Source of the DNA: Oscillospiraceae bacterium
GTDB lineage: Bacteria; Bacillota; Clostridia; Oscillospirales; Oscillospiraceae
Assembly: GCA_016296045.1 (NCBI GenBank)
Contig: JAEDKB010000118.1
Location: forward strand, 1 to 5,662
Direction: 5' to 3'
Length of the DNA stretch: 5,662 bases
A program made the translations under genes and the position numbers. The notes below the pieces were generated by a model. The model had not been told where the DNA came from and ran no database searches. It saw nothing but the letters and a program-made list of their open reading frames with translations. This document shows, piece after piece, positions 1-5,662 of this stretch; position 1 is the first letter of the stretch, and each line of letters begins with the position of its first letter.

Positions 1-1278
1 GAAGCAGGCGTTCAGTTCATTAAGGATCACGAGGGCTTTGCCCCGAACCCCATGTGGGACTACGGTCAGTACAGCGTCGGCTACGGCTCCCGTTACGATC
101 CCGCAAGCAGCCCCATCAAAATTTCCAGCCCGATTACACTCGATGAAGCGGATTATCTGCTGCGTTATTATCTGGCAGGCTTTGAAAAAATCATCGACAA
201 GGTGCTGGAAAAGGGTACCGTCAAACACACACAGGCGCAGTATGATGCCATTATCAGCCTAAGCTACAATCTCGGTCAGCAGTGGGTCGATTCCAGCTAT
301 AAGATTTATCAGTATATCCTCTTCGGCGGATGCACCGAAACCGACTTTGTCAACACGATGGGAAGCTGGTGCAGAGCCGGCGGAACGATTCTCTCCGGAC
401 TATGCAAGCGCCGCATGGAAGAGGCGGATCTGTATTGGAACGGAGACTACACGCTCAATAATGCGCAGTATCGCTGCCTGATCTTCAACGCTGCCGGCGG
501 TACGGCAACAGATAACGTGGAATACTACCGTGCAGGCGCCAAGCTTGGCTGGCTGCCCTCGGCAACCAAATACGGCAACACCTTTGTCGGCTGGTTTGAC
601 AAAACCAACGGCGGTAATCAGGTCACCGTGGACTCGACCGCTCCGACAGCCTCTGTGACGTACCTCTATGCACACTGGACGGAAGGCACGGAAACGCCTC
701 CCACGGAGGATCCGGAGCCCGACTACGGCGACTTTGTGGATGTCCGCTCCTCCGACTGGTTCTATCCATGGGTGACCAAGGCCGTAGAGGCTAAGCTGTT
801 CGGCGGTGTCAGCGACACCGAATTTGCTCCCAACACACCTATGACCCGCGCCATGCTCGTTACCGTCCTGTACAGCATGGAAGGAAGCCCCGCCGTTTCC
901 GGCGAGCCGACATTTACCGATGTTCCCAAGGGTGAATGGTATTCCGACGCCGTTGTCTGGGCATCCACCAACGGGATTGTCAACGGCGTAAGCGAAACGG
1001 AATTCGGTCCGGAGGAAAATCTCCTGCGCGAGCAGCTTGCAGCAATGCTTCTGCGTTATGCAACTGCTTTCCATAAAACAGAAACCGAAGCGAGGAATTC
1101 TCTTTCCTCCTTCAGCGACCGCGAAAAGGTTTCCGACTATGCACTTGAAGCCGTACAGTGGAGCGTCTATCACGGCATTATCGGCGGCAGCGACGGATTG
1201 CTTCTGCCCGATGGCAACGCAACCCGTGCGCAATGTGCAAAAATGCTGGTAGTTTTTATGGAGCTTTGTCAAGCATAA
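1..1278 (+). CDS. Surface-anchored GH24-type lysozyme with InlB-type repeat and three SLH modules (5' partial)
   Basis: The reading frame is open from base 1, so the start and any signal peptide lie outside the window; 425 residues are visible. Residues 1-150 of the fragment resemble GH24 (phage-type) lysozyme, which cuts the MurNAc-GlcNAc bond of peptidoglycan. The signs are HEGF with candidate catalytic Glu11, Asp20 before YGQYSVGYG (Ser25 stands where T4 lysozyme has Thr), the family motif QYDAIISLSYNLG (80-92) and GLCKRRMEEADLYW (133-146). Residues about 160-226 form one Listeria-Bacteroides (Flg_new) repeat, starting FNAAGG and ending YAHW. An acidic, Pro/Thr-rich linker (about 228-243) follows. 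Three SLH modules come next at about 245-293, 305-356 and 371-421, opening FVDVRSSDWF, FTDVPKGEWY and FSDREKVSDYA. SLH modules normally bind pyruvylated wall polymer, so the enzyme is probably exported and fixed to the wall. A likely role is wall remodelling or attack on other bacteria; which one is not visible. No phage genes are seen alongside. Confidence 0.88.
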   Translation, partial: EAGVQFIKDHEGFAPNPMWDYGQYSVGYGSRYDPASSPIKISSPITLDEADYLLRYYLAGFEKIIDKVLEKGTVKHTQAQYDAIISLSYNLGQQWVDSSYKIYQYILFGGCTETDFVNTMGSWCRAGGTILSGLCKRRMEEADLYWNGDYTLNNAQYRCLIFNAAGGTATDNVEYYRAGAKLGWLPSATKYGNTFVGWFDKTNGGNQVTVDSTAPTASVTYLYAHWTEGTETPPTEDPEPDYGDFVDVRSSDWFYPWVTKAVEAKLFGGVSDTEFAPNTPMTRAMLVTVLYSMEGSPAVSGEPTFTDVPKGEWYSDAVVWASTNGIVNGVSETEFGPEENLLREQLAAMLLRYATAFHKTETEARNSLSSFSDREKVSDYALEAVQWSVYHGIIGGSDGLLLPDGNATRAQCAKMLVVFMELCQA

Positions 1279-1283
1279 TGATA

Positions 1284-1317
1284 AAACGCCTTGGCGATTT
1301 TTTCCGCCAAGGCGTTT
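1284..1317 (+). terminator. Hairpin terminator after the lysozyme-SLH gene
   Basis: The arms AAACGCCTTGGCG (1284-1296) and CGCCAAGGCGTTT (1305-1317) are perfectly complementary over 13 bp, with the 8-nt loop ATTTTTTC. The hairpin starts 5 nt after the TAA stop. The T run after the stem on the + strand is only TTT, inside the stem base, while on the - strand the stem is followed by TTTTAT. It may therefore work in both directions. No convergent gene is seen that would need the reverse activity. Confidence 0.75.
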
Positions 1318-1342
1318 AAGTACCATTTATTGTACATATAAT
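1315..1342 (+). promoter_or_regulatory. Possible sigma-A promoter for the small ORF-truA run
   Basis: A perfect TATAAT lies at 1337-1342, 41 nt before the 44-residue ORF. A second good -10-like hexamer, TATACT, is at 1347-1352. The best -35 partner at allowed spacing is only TTTAAG (1315-1320, 16-nt spacer, 3 of 6 matches), and it overlaps the terminator stem base. The stretch between terminator and ORF is AT-rich, as expected for a promoter. The weak -35 keeps this tentative. Confidence 0.4.
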
Positions 1343-1383
1343 ACGATATACTCAGCGCAGAAATCAGGAAAGGAAGCAGATTT

Positions 1384-1518
1384 ATGCGCTGTAGAATCGT
1401 TTCAATTCGAGGTCATTATGAGGTTTTTGCCGCCGACGGAAGCTTTCTGTTTTCCGCAGATACCAAGGCAGAAGCCATGAAGGAGCTGGAAGATTGGCTG
1501 GAAGAATGTATCGCCTGA
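1384..1518 (+). CDS. Small uncharacterised protein, 44 residues, overlapping the truA start
   Basis: I do not recognise the family. The ORF runs from ATG 1384 to TGA 1516-1518 and is preceded by AGGAAAGGA (1366-1374) at good distance, so translation is plausible. The product begins MRCRIVSIRGHYEVFAADG and continues with FLFSADTKAEAMKELEDWLE. This pattern suggests two or three short beta strands (CRIVSI, YEVFAA, FLFSA) followed by one acidic amphipathic helix (about residues 27-42). There is no signal peptide, membrane segment or CxxC. Its end overlaps truA by 25 nt (TTG start) or 13 nt (ATG start), so the two genes are probably translationally coupled and this ORF is the first gene of the run. 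The alternative is that it is only a leader ORF that sets truA translation. The clean ribosome binding site and protein-like composition favour a real small protein. Confidence 0.6.
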   Translation: MRCRIVSIRGHYEVFAADGSFLFSADTKAEAMKELEDWLEECIA

Positions 1519-2237
1519 CGGTCAGCTATGACGGCACACGTTACCGTGGCTGGCAGCGCTTACCGAATACGGAAATGACTGTGCAGGGAAAAATCGAAGC
1601 TGCTCTGACAGAGCTGTTTTCTCAGCCCATTGAGATCAGCGGCAGCGGCAGAACAGACGCGGGCGTCCACGCAACCGGACAGGTCGCGTCTTTCCGTGCG
1701 CCGGAGCGTTCGCCTGACCGGATCCTTTTGGGGCTGCGGCGGCTGCTTCCGCCCGATATCGGCGCGGAGGCATTGGATTTTGCATCCGATCGCTTTCATG
1801 CCCGTTTATGTGCAACGGAAAAAACCTATACTTACCGCATCTGGAACACGGATGCGCCGGACGTGTTTGAGCGCCGCTACCGTCTGCAATTTCCGGCGGC
1901 GCTGGATCCGGACGCGATGCAGCGCGGAGCCGAGTTGCTGCTCGGTACGCACGATTTTCTTGCTTTCTGCGCCAACAAACATTTTAAAAAGTCCTCTGTA
2001 CGCACACTGAAGCGTTTGGAGCTGATAAAAAAGGGCAACGAGCTGTGCATTCAAATGAGCGCGGACGGTTTCCTTTATCATATGGCTCGAATTCTGGTCG
2101 GAACCCTGCTGGAAATCGGCACGGGGAAACGTCGTGCAGAGGAGATTCCGGCGATTTTTGAAAGCCGTGTGCGGGAAAATGCCGGCGAGACGGCTCCTGC
2201 AAAGGGGCTGTACCTGACGGAGGTGCGATACGATTGA
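1494..2237 (+). CDS. truA: tRNA pseudouridine(38-40) synthase TruA
   Basis: TruA converts uridines 38, 39 and 40 in the anticodon arm of many tRNAs to pseudouridine; it is cytoplasmic and works as a homodimer. Family marks, numbered from the TTG start, are YDGTRYRGWQ (12-21), the catalytic-loop motif GSGRTDAGVHATGQ (50-63) with nucleophile Asp55, RFHAR (100-104) followed by KTYTYRIW (110-117), THDFLAFC, and the C-terminal GFLYHMARILVGTLLEIG. The length of 247 residues is normal. Two starts are possible. TTG 1494 has AAGGAG (1480-1485) 8 nt upstream; ATG 1506, giving a 243-residue MYRLTVSYDG start, fits the family N-terminus but has only weak GGAAGA sequences nearby. I chose TTG on spacing, with real doubt. 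The upstream small ORF overlaps its start, and the next gene overlaps its stop by 4 nt, so all three are probably co-transcribed. Confidence 0.95.
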   Translation: MAGRMYRLTVSYDGTRYRGWQRLPNTEMTVQGKIEAALTELFSQPIEISGSGRTDAGVHATGQVASFRAPERSPDRILLGLRRLLPPDIGAEALDFASDRFHARLCATEKTYTYRIWNTDAPDVFERRYRLQFPAALDPDAMQRGAELLLGTHDFLAFCANKHFKKSSVRTLKRLELIKKGNELCIQMSADGFLYHMARILVGTLLEIGTGKRRAEEIPAIFESRVRENAGETAPAKGLYLTEVRYD

Positions 2238-2593
2238 ATATACAGATTTTTGGAAAATCCAAATGCTTTGATACCAAAAAAGCGGAACGATACTTTAAAG
2301 AGCGCCGTATTCGCGTGCAGTCGATTGACCTTGTCCGTTACGGTATGTCCAACGGTGAGTTTGAAAGTGTTCTGCGCGCCGTCGGCGGTGTCGATTCGTT
2401 GATTGATTGGGAGAAAAAATCGCCCGAAATCGATTTGATGCGTTATCTCGGAAGTACGCGAGAGAAAGAGGACAAGCTCTTCGACCACCCCGAGCTGATG
2501 AAAACGCCGATTGTCCGCAACGGCAAAAAAGCGACCGTCGGCTTCTGCCCGGAAACTTGGAAGCAATGGGAAGCGGAGGACGGTAAAAAGTAA
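2234..2593 (+). CDS. ArsC/Spx/YffB-like thioredoxin-fold protein (arsenate reductase family)
   Basis: This 119-residue protein starts MNIQIFGKSKCFDTKKAERYF and matches the ArsC-like family in length and layout: a beta strand, then a Cys at the head of a helix (Cys11), then in the C-terminal half PIVRNGKKATVGFCPETW (92-109). The Cys11-F-D-T-K-K-A pattern is closer to YffB (CDTIKKA) than to the CxxC of Spx or the CGTS of E. coli ArsC. A second Cys (105) might act as resolving residue. True arsenate reduction is not supported, since no ars genes are nearby; a thiol or redox role is a safer reading, and the substrate is unknown. The start must be TTG 2234, because no ATG lies early in frame; GGAGG (2219-2223) sits 10 nt upstream, inside the end of truA. 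The TTGA start/stop overlap points to translational coupling with truA. Confidence 0.85.
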   Translation: MNIQIFGKSKCFDTKKAERYFKERRIRVQSIDLVRYGMSNGEFESVLRAVGGVDSLIDWEKKSPEIDLMRYLGSTREKEDKLFDHPELMKTPIVRNGKKATVGFCPETWKQWEAEDGKK

Positions 2594-2662
2594 TTTTCTG
2601 CCTACATTCCGTCGTCCGTGACAAGGATATTTCCCCATTCGTTCAGTGAGGAAACGCAAAAA

Positions 2663-4027
2663 ATGATACTACAAAATCAAATCATTATTCCGCCGCCCGT
2701 TCAGGCGCTGCTGAAACGTCTGAACAAAGCCGGCTTTTCTGCCTATGCCGTCGGCGGCTGCGTCCGTGACAGTCTGCTCGGCAATCCGCCGCAGGACTGG
2801 GACATCTGCACAAGCGCCCGTCCGGAGGAAATCAAAGCCTGTTTTTCCGACCGACGCACGATTCTGACCGGAGAGCGCTACGGAACCGTCACCGTTTTGC
2901 ACGAAGATGCCTGCTATGAGATCACAACCTTTCGGACGGAGAGCGGTTATTCTGATAACCGGCATCCAAACCGCGTTGCCTTTCTCGATTCCCTGCAAGA
3001 CGATTTGGCGCGTCGGGATTTTACCGTAAACGCCATGGCCGCCGATGCAGACGGACACATTACCGATTGCTTTGACGGTCTGAACGATCTGGAAAACGGT
3101 CAGATCCGCTGTGTCGGAGAGGCAACGGAGCGTTTTTCGGAGGATGCTCTTCGAATTCTGCGAGCGCTGCGTTTTTCTTCCAAGCTCGGCTTTTCCATCG
3201 CGCCGAAAACTTCCGATGCGATCCACGCTCTGAAAAACCGACTGCACGCCGTTGCGCCCGAACGTCTTCGCAAGGAGCTGTGCGGTCTGCTCTGCGGCAA
3301 AGCTGCCGGCACGGTCGCAAGGGAGTATGCGGATGTTCTCTGCGTTTTGATTCCCGAGCTGCAGCGCTGCATCGGCTTTAAGCAATATAATCACCATCAT
3401 ATTCATGATGTTTGGGAGCATACCCTCCGTGTGCTGGAGCAAGTGCCGCCGGAGGAGGGTTTACGTCTTGCCGCCCTTTTTCATGACATCGGAAAGCCCG
3501 CTGCTTTTTCGATGGACAAGCAGCTTGTCGGGCATTTTTACGGACACGCGGTAATCAGCGCCGCCCTGTCCGAAACGATCCTGCGTCGGCTTCGTTATGA
3601 CAATGCAACCGTTCAGCAGGTTACGTTTCTTGTCCGAGAGCACAGCTTTTTCCTGCCGGAGGGAAACGAAAAACGGATGCGGAAGCTGCTTGCCGCCTTT
3701 GAGCCGGAACGATTGCGTCAACTGCTCCTGCTCCGCCGTGCCGATGCCGTCGGCACCGGCACAAGAACGGAAGAGGCTGCGGATCGAATCATGAAAAACG
3801 CCTTGCTGCTGCTCGATGATGTCTTGCAGAAGGACGATTGTTTTTCTTTGCGGCAGCTTGCGGTAAACGGTGGCGATTTGATGGCGCTCGGCCTGCCGCA
3901 AGGCCCGATCATCGGCAGCATACTTCGGCATCTGCTTGACGCAGTCATCGACGGCCGGATTCAAAACAATCGAGCCGATCTGCTCTCGTATGCACAAAAA
4001 ATAAATTCTGAGCTTGAATATGATTGA
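2663..4027 (+). CDS. cca: CCA tRNA nucleotidyltransferase with HD domain
   Basis: The enzyme adds or repairs the 3'-terminal CCA of tRNAs from CTP and ATP without a nucleic acid template. The 454-residue product has the class II nucleotidyltransferase head: VGGCVRDSLLG (30-40), then DWD with metal-binding Asp45 and Asp47. Next come ERYGTVTV (71-78), the RRDFTVNAMA motif (117-126) and SEDALRILRALRF (159-171), which belongs to the nucleotide-selecting neck. An HD-type segment follows: HDVWEHT (248-254), LFHDIGKP (272-279) and HFYGH (291-295). The HD part suggests an added phosphohydrolase activity, as known for E. coli Cca, but this is inference. Poly(A) polymerase I is a less likely alternative, given the size and Clostridia-like layout. 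ATG 2663 is preferred over the in-frame GTG 2618 because GAGGA (2648-2652) lies 10 nt before it and the extra 15 residues are not family-like. The 69-nt gap from the previous gene shows no terminator, so read-through is likely. Confidence 0.93.
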   Translation: MILQNQIIIPPPVQALLKRLNKAGFSAYAVGGCVRDSLLGNPPQDWDICTSARPEEIKACFSDRRTILTGERYGTVTVLHEDACYEITTFRTESGYSDNRHPNRVAFLDSLQDDLARRDFTVNAMAADADGHITDCFDGLNDLENGQIRCVGEATERFSEDALRILRALRFSSKLGFSIAPKTSDAIHALKNRLHAVAPERLRKELCGLLCGKAAGTVAREYADVLCVLIPELQRCIGFKQYNHHHIHDVWEHTLRVLEQVPPEEGLRLAALFHDIGKPAAFSMDKQLVGHFYGHAVISAALSETILRRLRYDNATVQQVTFLVREHSFFLPEGNEKRMRKLLAAFEPERLRQLLLLRRADAVGTGTRTEEAADRIMKNALLLLDDVLQKDDCFSLRQLAVNGGDLMALGLPQGPIIGSILRHLLDAVIDGRIQNNRADLLSYAQKINSELEYD

Positions 4028-4052
4028 CAAAACTTCCGAACGCAGATAAACT
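4024..4052 (+). promoter_or_regulatory. Probable sigma-A promoter of guaD
   Basis: A perfect -35 hexamer TTGACA (4024-4029) overlaps the TGA stop of cca. At exactly 17 nt it is followed by TAAACT (4047-4052), which matches TATAAT at 4 of 6 positions. Transcription would begin near 4059, giving a leader of roughly 55 nt before the guaD ATG. The leader is too short for a purine riboswitch, and I see no guanine-aptamer loops. Confidence 0.55.
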
Positions 4053-4112
4053 ATTATGTTGGAGGGTATCGGAAATCCATCCTTTAAAAAACCCCCGCAT
4101 GGAGGCAAACAC

Positions 4113-5393
4113 ATGAAAAACTTCGTCCTAAAAGGCAATATCTGCTACAGCGAAAGCCGTGAAAGCATTCGCCTGCTCCCAAATTCCTATCTTGTCTGCG
4201 AAAACGGTCTGTGCGCCGGTGCCTTTACCGAGCTGCCGGAAAAATATGCTTCGCTTCCTCTGACCGACTACGGTGATCGGATCATTATTCCCGGTCTGGT
4301 CGATTTGCATCTTCATGCTCCGCAGTTTGCATTCCGCGGACTCGGCATGGATATGGAGCTCATGGAATGGCTCAACACCTATACCTTCCCGGAAGAGTCC
4401 AAGTATGCCGATCTGGAATATGCTGAGCGTGCCTACAGCCTATTTGCCCGTCATATGCATCTTTGCGCCACAACACGCGCCGCGATTTTCTCCTCCCTAC
4501 ACTCGCCGGCAACCGAGCTGTTGATGGATAAAATGGAGGAAAGCGGTTTGGTTTCCTTTGTCGGCAAGGTCAATATGGATCGCAACAGTCCGGATTATTA
4601 CTGCGAAAAAAGTGCAAGTTCCTCGCTGGAGGCTACCGAGCGCTGGATTTGCAACACCATGGATAAATACAAAAATACCCGTCCGATCATCACACCGCGC
4701 TTTATTCCCACCTGCTCGGATGAGTTGATGCGCGGTCTTCGCACACTGGTGGAAAAATACAACCTTCCCGTGCAGAGCCACCTGTCCGAAAACTATAACG
4801 AGATCGCTCTCGTTCAAGAGCTCTGCCCGGACGCAAGATTCTATGGCGATGCCTACAACCGTTTCGGCTTATTCGGCGGCGACCATCCCTGCATCATGGC
4901 GCACTGCGTCCACACCGGCGAAGAAGAACTGGATCTCATCAAGAAAAACGGCGTTTTTATCGCCCACTCCCCTCTCTCCAATTCCAATATCGCCTCCGGC
5001 GTTGCGCCAATTTCCAAATACCTTGCAAACGACATCCACGTTGGTCTGGCTTCGGACGTTGCCGGCGGCGAAACCGAAAATATGTTCTATTCCATCGCTT
5101 CCTCCATTCGCGCCTCCAAACTCCGCTGGCGTCTGCGTGACCAGAGCGTTAAGCCCCTGAGCGTCGATCAGGCATTTTACATTGCTACTGTCGGCGGCGG
5201 CAGCTTTTTTGGCAAGGTCGGCAGCTTTGAGCCGGGATATGAATTTGATGCTCTGGTACTCGATGATTCCGGTCTGGATCATCCGCAGGAGCTGTCTCTG
5301 CGTTCCCGTCTGGATCGCTGCCTGTATCTGGCGGACGACCGTGATATCAAGGCAAAGTATGTCAGAGGTCATCAGCTTTTTGATCGCACATAA
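4113..5393 (+). CDS. guaD: Guanine deaminase
   Basis: This cytoplasmic zinc enzyme of the amidohydrolase superfamily hydrolyses guanine to xanthine and ammonia, in purine catabolism or salvage. The 426-residue product has the expected order of motifs. PGLVDLHLHAPQFAFRGLG (60-78) carries metal ligands His66 and His68; EWLNTYTFPEESKYAD (85-100) is a guanine-deaminase signature; TPRFIPTCS (194-202) binds substrate; QSHLSE has His223 and the proton-shuttling Glu226; MAHCVH has His264; LASDVAGG has Asp315. All key residues are present and the length is normal. The start is ATG 4113, since GGAGG (4101-4105) lies 7 nt upstream; an in-frame ATG at 4056 lies before the predicted transcription start and lacks a ribosome binding site. 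No xanthine dehydrogenase or purine transporter gene is in the window, so the fate of the xanthine cannot be read here. It is likely transcribed alone, between its own promoter and the hairpins that follow. Confidence 0.95.
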   Translation: MKNFVLKGNICYSESRESIRLLPNSYLVCENGLCAGAFTELPEKYASLPLTDYGDRIIIPGLVDLHLHAPQFAFRGLGMDMELMEWLNTYTFPEESKYADLEYAERAYSLFARHMHLCATTRAAIFSSLHSPATELLMDKMEESGLVSFVGKVNMDRNSPDYYCEKSASSSLEATERWICNTMDKYKNTRPIITPRFIPTCSDELMRGLRTLVEKYNLPVQSHLSENYNEIALVQELCPDARFYGDAYNRFGLFGGDHPCIMAHCVHTGEEELDLIKKNGVFIAHSPLSNSNIASGVAPISKYLANDIHVGLASDVAGGETENMFYSIASSIRASKLRWRLRDQSVKPLSVDQAFYIATVGGGSFFGKVGSFEPGYEFDALVLDDSGLDHPQELSLRSRLDRCLYLADDRDIKAKYVRGHQLFDRT

Positions 5394-5400
5394 TCAGTTC

Positions 5401-5430
5401 AGCCGCTTGCATGCTTTCATGCAGGCGGCT
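5401..5430 (+). terminator. First hairpin after guaD
   Basis: AGCCGCTTGCATG (5401-5413) pairs with CATGCAGGCGGCT (5418-5430) over 13 positions, with one G-T wobble and the tetraloop CTTT. It starts 7 nt after the TAA stop. The trailing sequence is only TTGAC, so as an intrinsic terminator it is U-poor; it could equally be a 3'-end stabilising structure. Confidence 0.6.
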
Positions 5431-5440
5431 TTGACTATAC

Positions 5441-5470
5441 AAAAGCGGTGGGATGATTCCCACCGCTTTT
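5441..5470. terminator. Second hairpin after guaD, symmetric
   Basis: AAAAGCGGTGGGA (5441-5453) and TCCCACCGCTTTT (5458-5470) form a perfect 13-bp stem with loop TGAT. The A4/T4 flanks give a U4 end on either strand, typical of a bidirectional terminator. It lies 10 nt after the first hairpin, and together they probably end the guaD transcript and block any transcription coming from the right. Confidence 0.7.
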
Positions 5471-5556
5471 CAGACTGTCAAAAAAGCCCGTAACCGTCAA
5501 AATTAGAATAACAAGAGAGCGTATATACATCGATGCCGAATCAAGGTTTCTTTCTG

Positions 5557-5637
5557 TGTCATCCTGAGCGAAAGCGAAGGATCTTCGCACCTTCGATAGA
5601 GAAAAGATTCTTCGTCACTTTGTTCCTCAGAATGACA
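5557..5637. repeat. Imperfect inverted repeat, MITE-like dispersed element
   Basis: TGTCATCCTGAG (5557-5568) is matched at the other end by CTCAGAATGACA (5626-5637), which is complementary at 11 of 12 positions. The symmetry extends inward: GAAGGATCTT on the left faces AAGATTCTTC (5604-5613) on the right, so the whole element of 81 bp can fold into a long, imperfect hairpin. It has no ORF of note. From memory, the TGTCATyCTGAGCGAAGCGAAG motif recurs as a short dispersed repeat in many bacterial genomes. The sequence itself shows only this one copy, so mobility is inferred. The surrounding 192 bases (5471-5662) show no gene. Confidence 0.6.
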
Positions 5638-5662
5638 TATAAGGAACTGTTTTGTTGCAATC

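Noticed and set aside
400..1326. Long - strand ORF of 308 residues opposite the lysozyme-SLH gene
   Set aside because: It is antisense to clear GH24, Flg_new and SLH coding sequence, runs through the terminator hairpin, and its translation shows no recognisable domain.
2618..2662. GTG start adding 15 residues to Cca
   Set aside because: No ribosome binding site precedes it, while ATG 2663 has GAGGA at 10 nt and gives a normal N-terminus.
2594..2662. Terminator or promoter between the ArsC-like gene and cca
   Set aside because: There is no stem with a T run, and no convincing -35/-10 pair at normal spacing.
2669..3442. - strand ORF of 257 residues opposite cca
   Set aside because: It is a shadow of the cca frame in GC-leaning sequence; the + strand carries all the nucleotidyltransferase motifs.
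4056..4112. Upstream in-frame ATG that would add 19 residues to guanine deaminase
   Set aside because: It has no ribosome binding site, lies at or before the predicted transcription start, and the extra residues are not family-like; ATG 4113 has GGAGG at 7 nt.
4053..4112. Purine riboswitch or other structured leader before guaD
   Set aside because: The leader is only about 55 nt; the best pairing (GGAGGGT with ACCCCCG) is imperfect and no aptamer core is visible.
5471..5556. Small gene, tRNA or CRISPR repeat in the right-hand gene-free stretch
   Set aside because: There is no ORF with a ribosome binding site, no cloverleaf and no direct repeats; only the later inverted repeat stands out.

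Overview
The window looks like chromosomal DNA of a Gram-positive anaerobe of the class Clostridia, most likely an Oscillospiraceae/Ruminococcaceae-type gut bacterium. The reasons are SLH-domain anchoring of a surface enzyme, strong AGGAG-type ribosome binding sites, use of TTG starts, a Clostridia-style CCA-adding enzyme with an HD domain, and moderately GC-leaning codon use. The taxonomic call is inference; there is no rRNA or tRNA gene to anchor it. All real genes are on the + strand.

Layout. (1) Bases 1-1278 hold the 3' part of a surface protein: a GH24-type lysozyme domain, one InlB-type (Listeria-Bacteroides/Flg_new) repeat, an acidic proline-rich linker and three SLH modules. A 13-bp hairpin terminator (1284-1317) closes it. 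(2) After a possible promoter (perfect TATAAT at 1337-1342, weak -35), a tightly packed run begins: an unrecognised 44-residue ORF (1384-1518), truA (1494-2237, overlapping the small ORF) and an ArsC/Spx/YffB-like thioredoxin-fold protein (2234-2593, 4-nt TTGA overlap with truA). Next, after a 69-nt gap with no visible terminator, comes cca (2663-4027). (3) A sigma-A-like promoter, TTGACA-17-TAAACT, overlaps the cca stop codon and probably drives guaD, guanine deaminase (4113-5393). (4) Two back-to-back hairpins (5401-5430, 5441-5470) end guaD. The last 192 bases have no gene but contain an 81-bp imperfect inverted repeat (5557-5637) whose TGTCATyCTGAG ends look like a dispersed, MITE-like element.

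Functionally, truA (pseudouridine at tRNA positions 38-40) and cca (3'-CCA addition or repair) are both tRNA maturation genes and may share a transcript with the two small genes. guaD is a purine salvage/catabolism gene (guanine to xanthine plus ammonia) that appears to be its own transcription unit. The lysozyme-SLH gene is a separate unit concerned with the cell wall.

I found no convincing new multi-gene system. The items most worth a second look are the wall-anchored lysozyme, the 44-residue ORF nested into the truA start, the consecutive TTG starts, and the inverted-repeat element at the right end.
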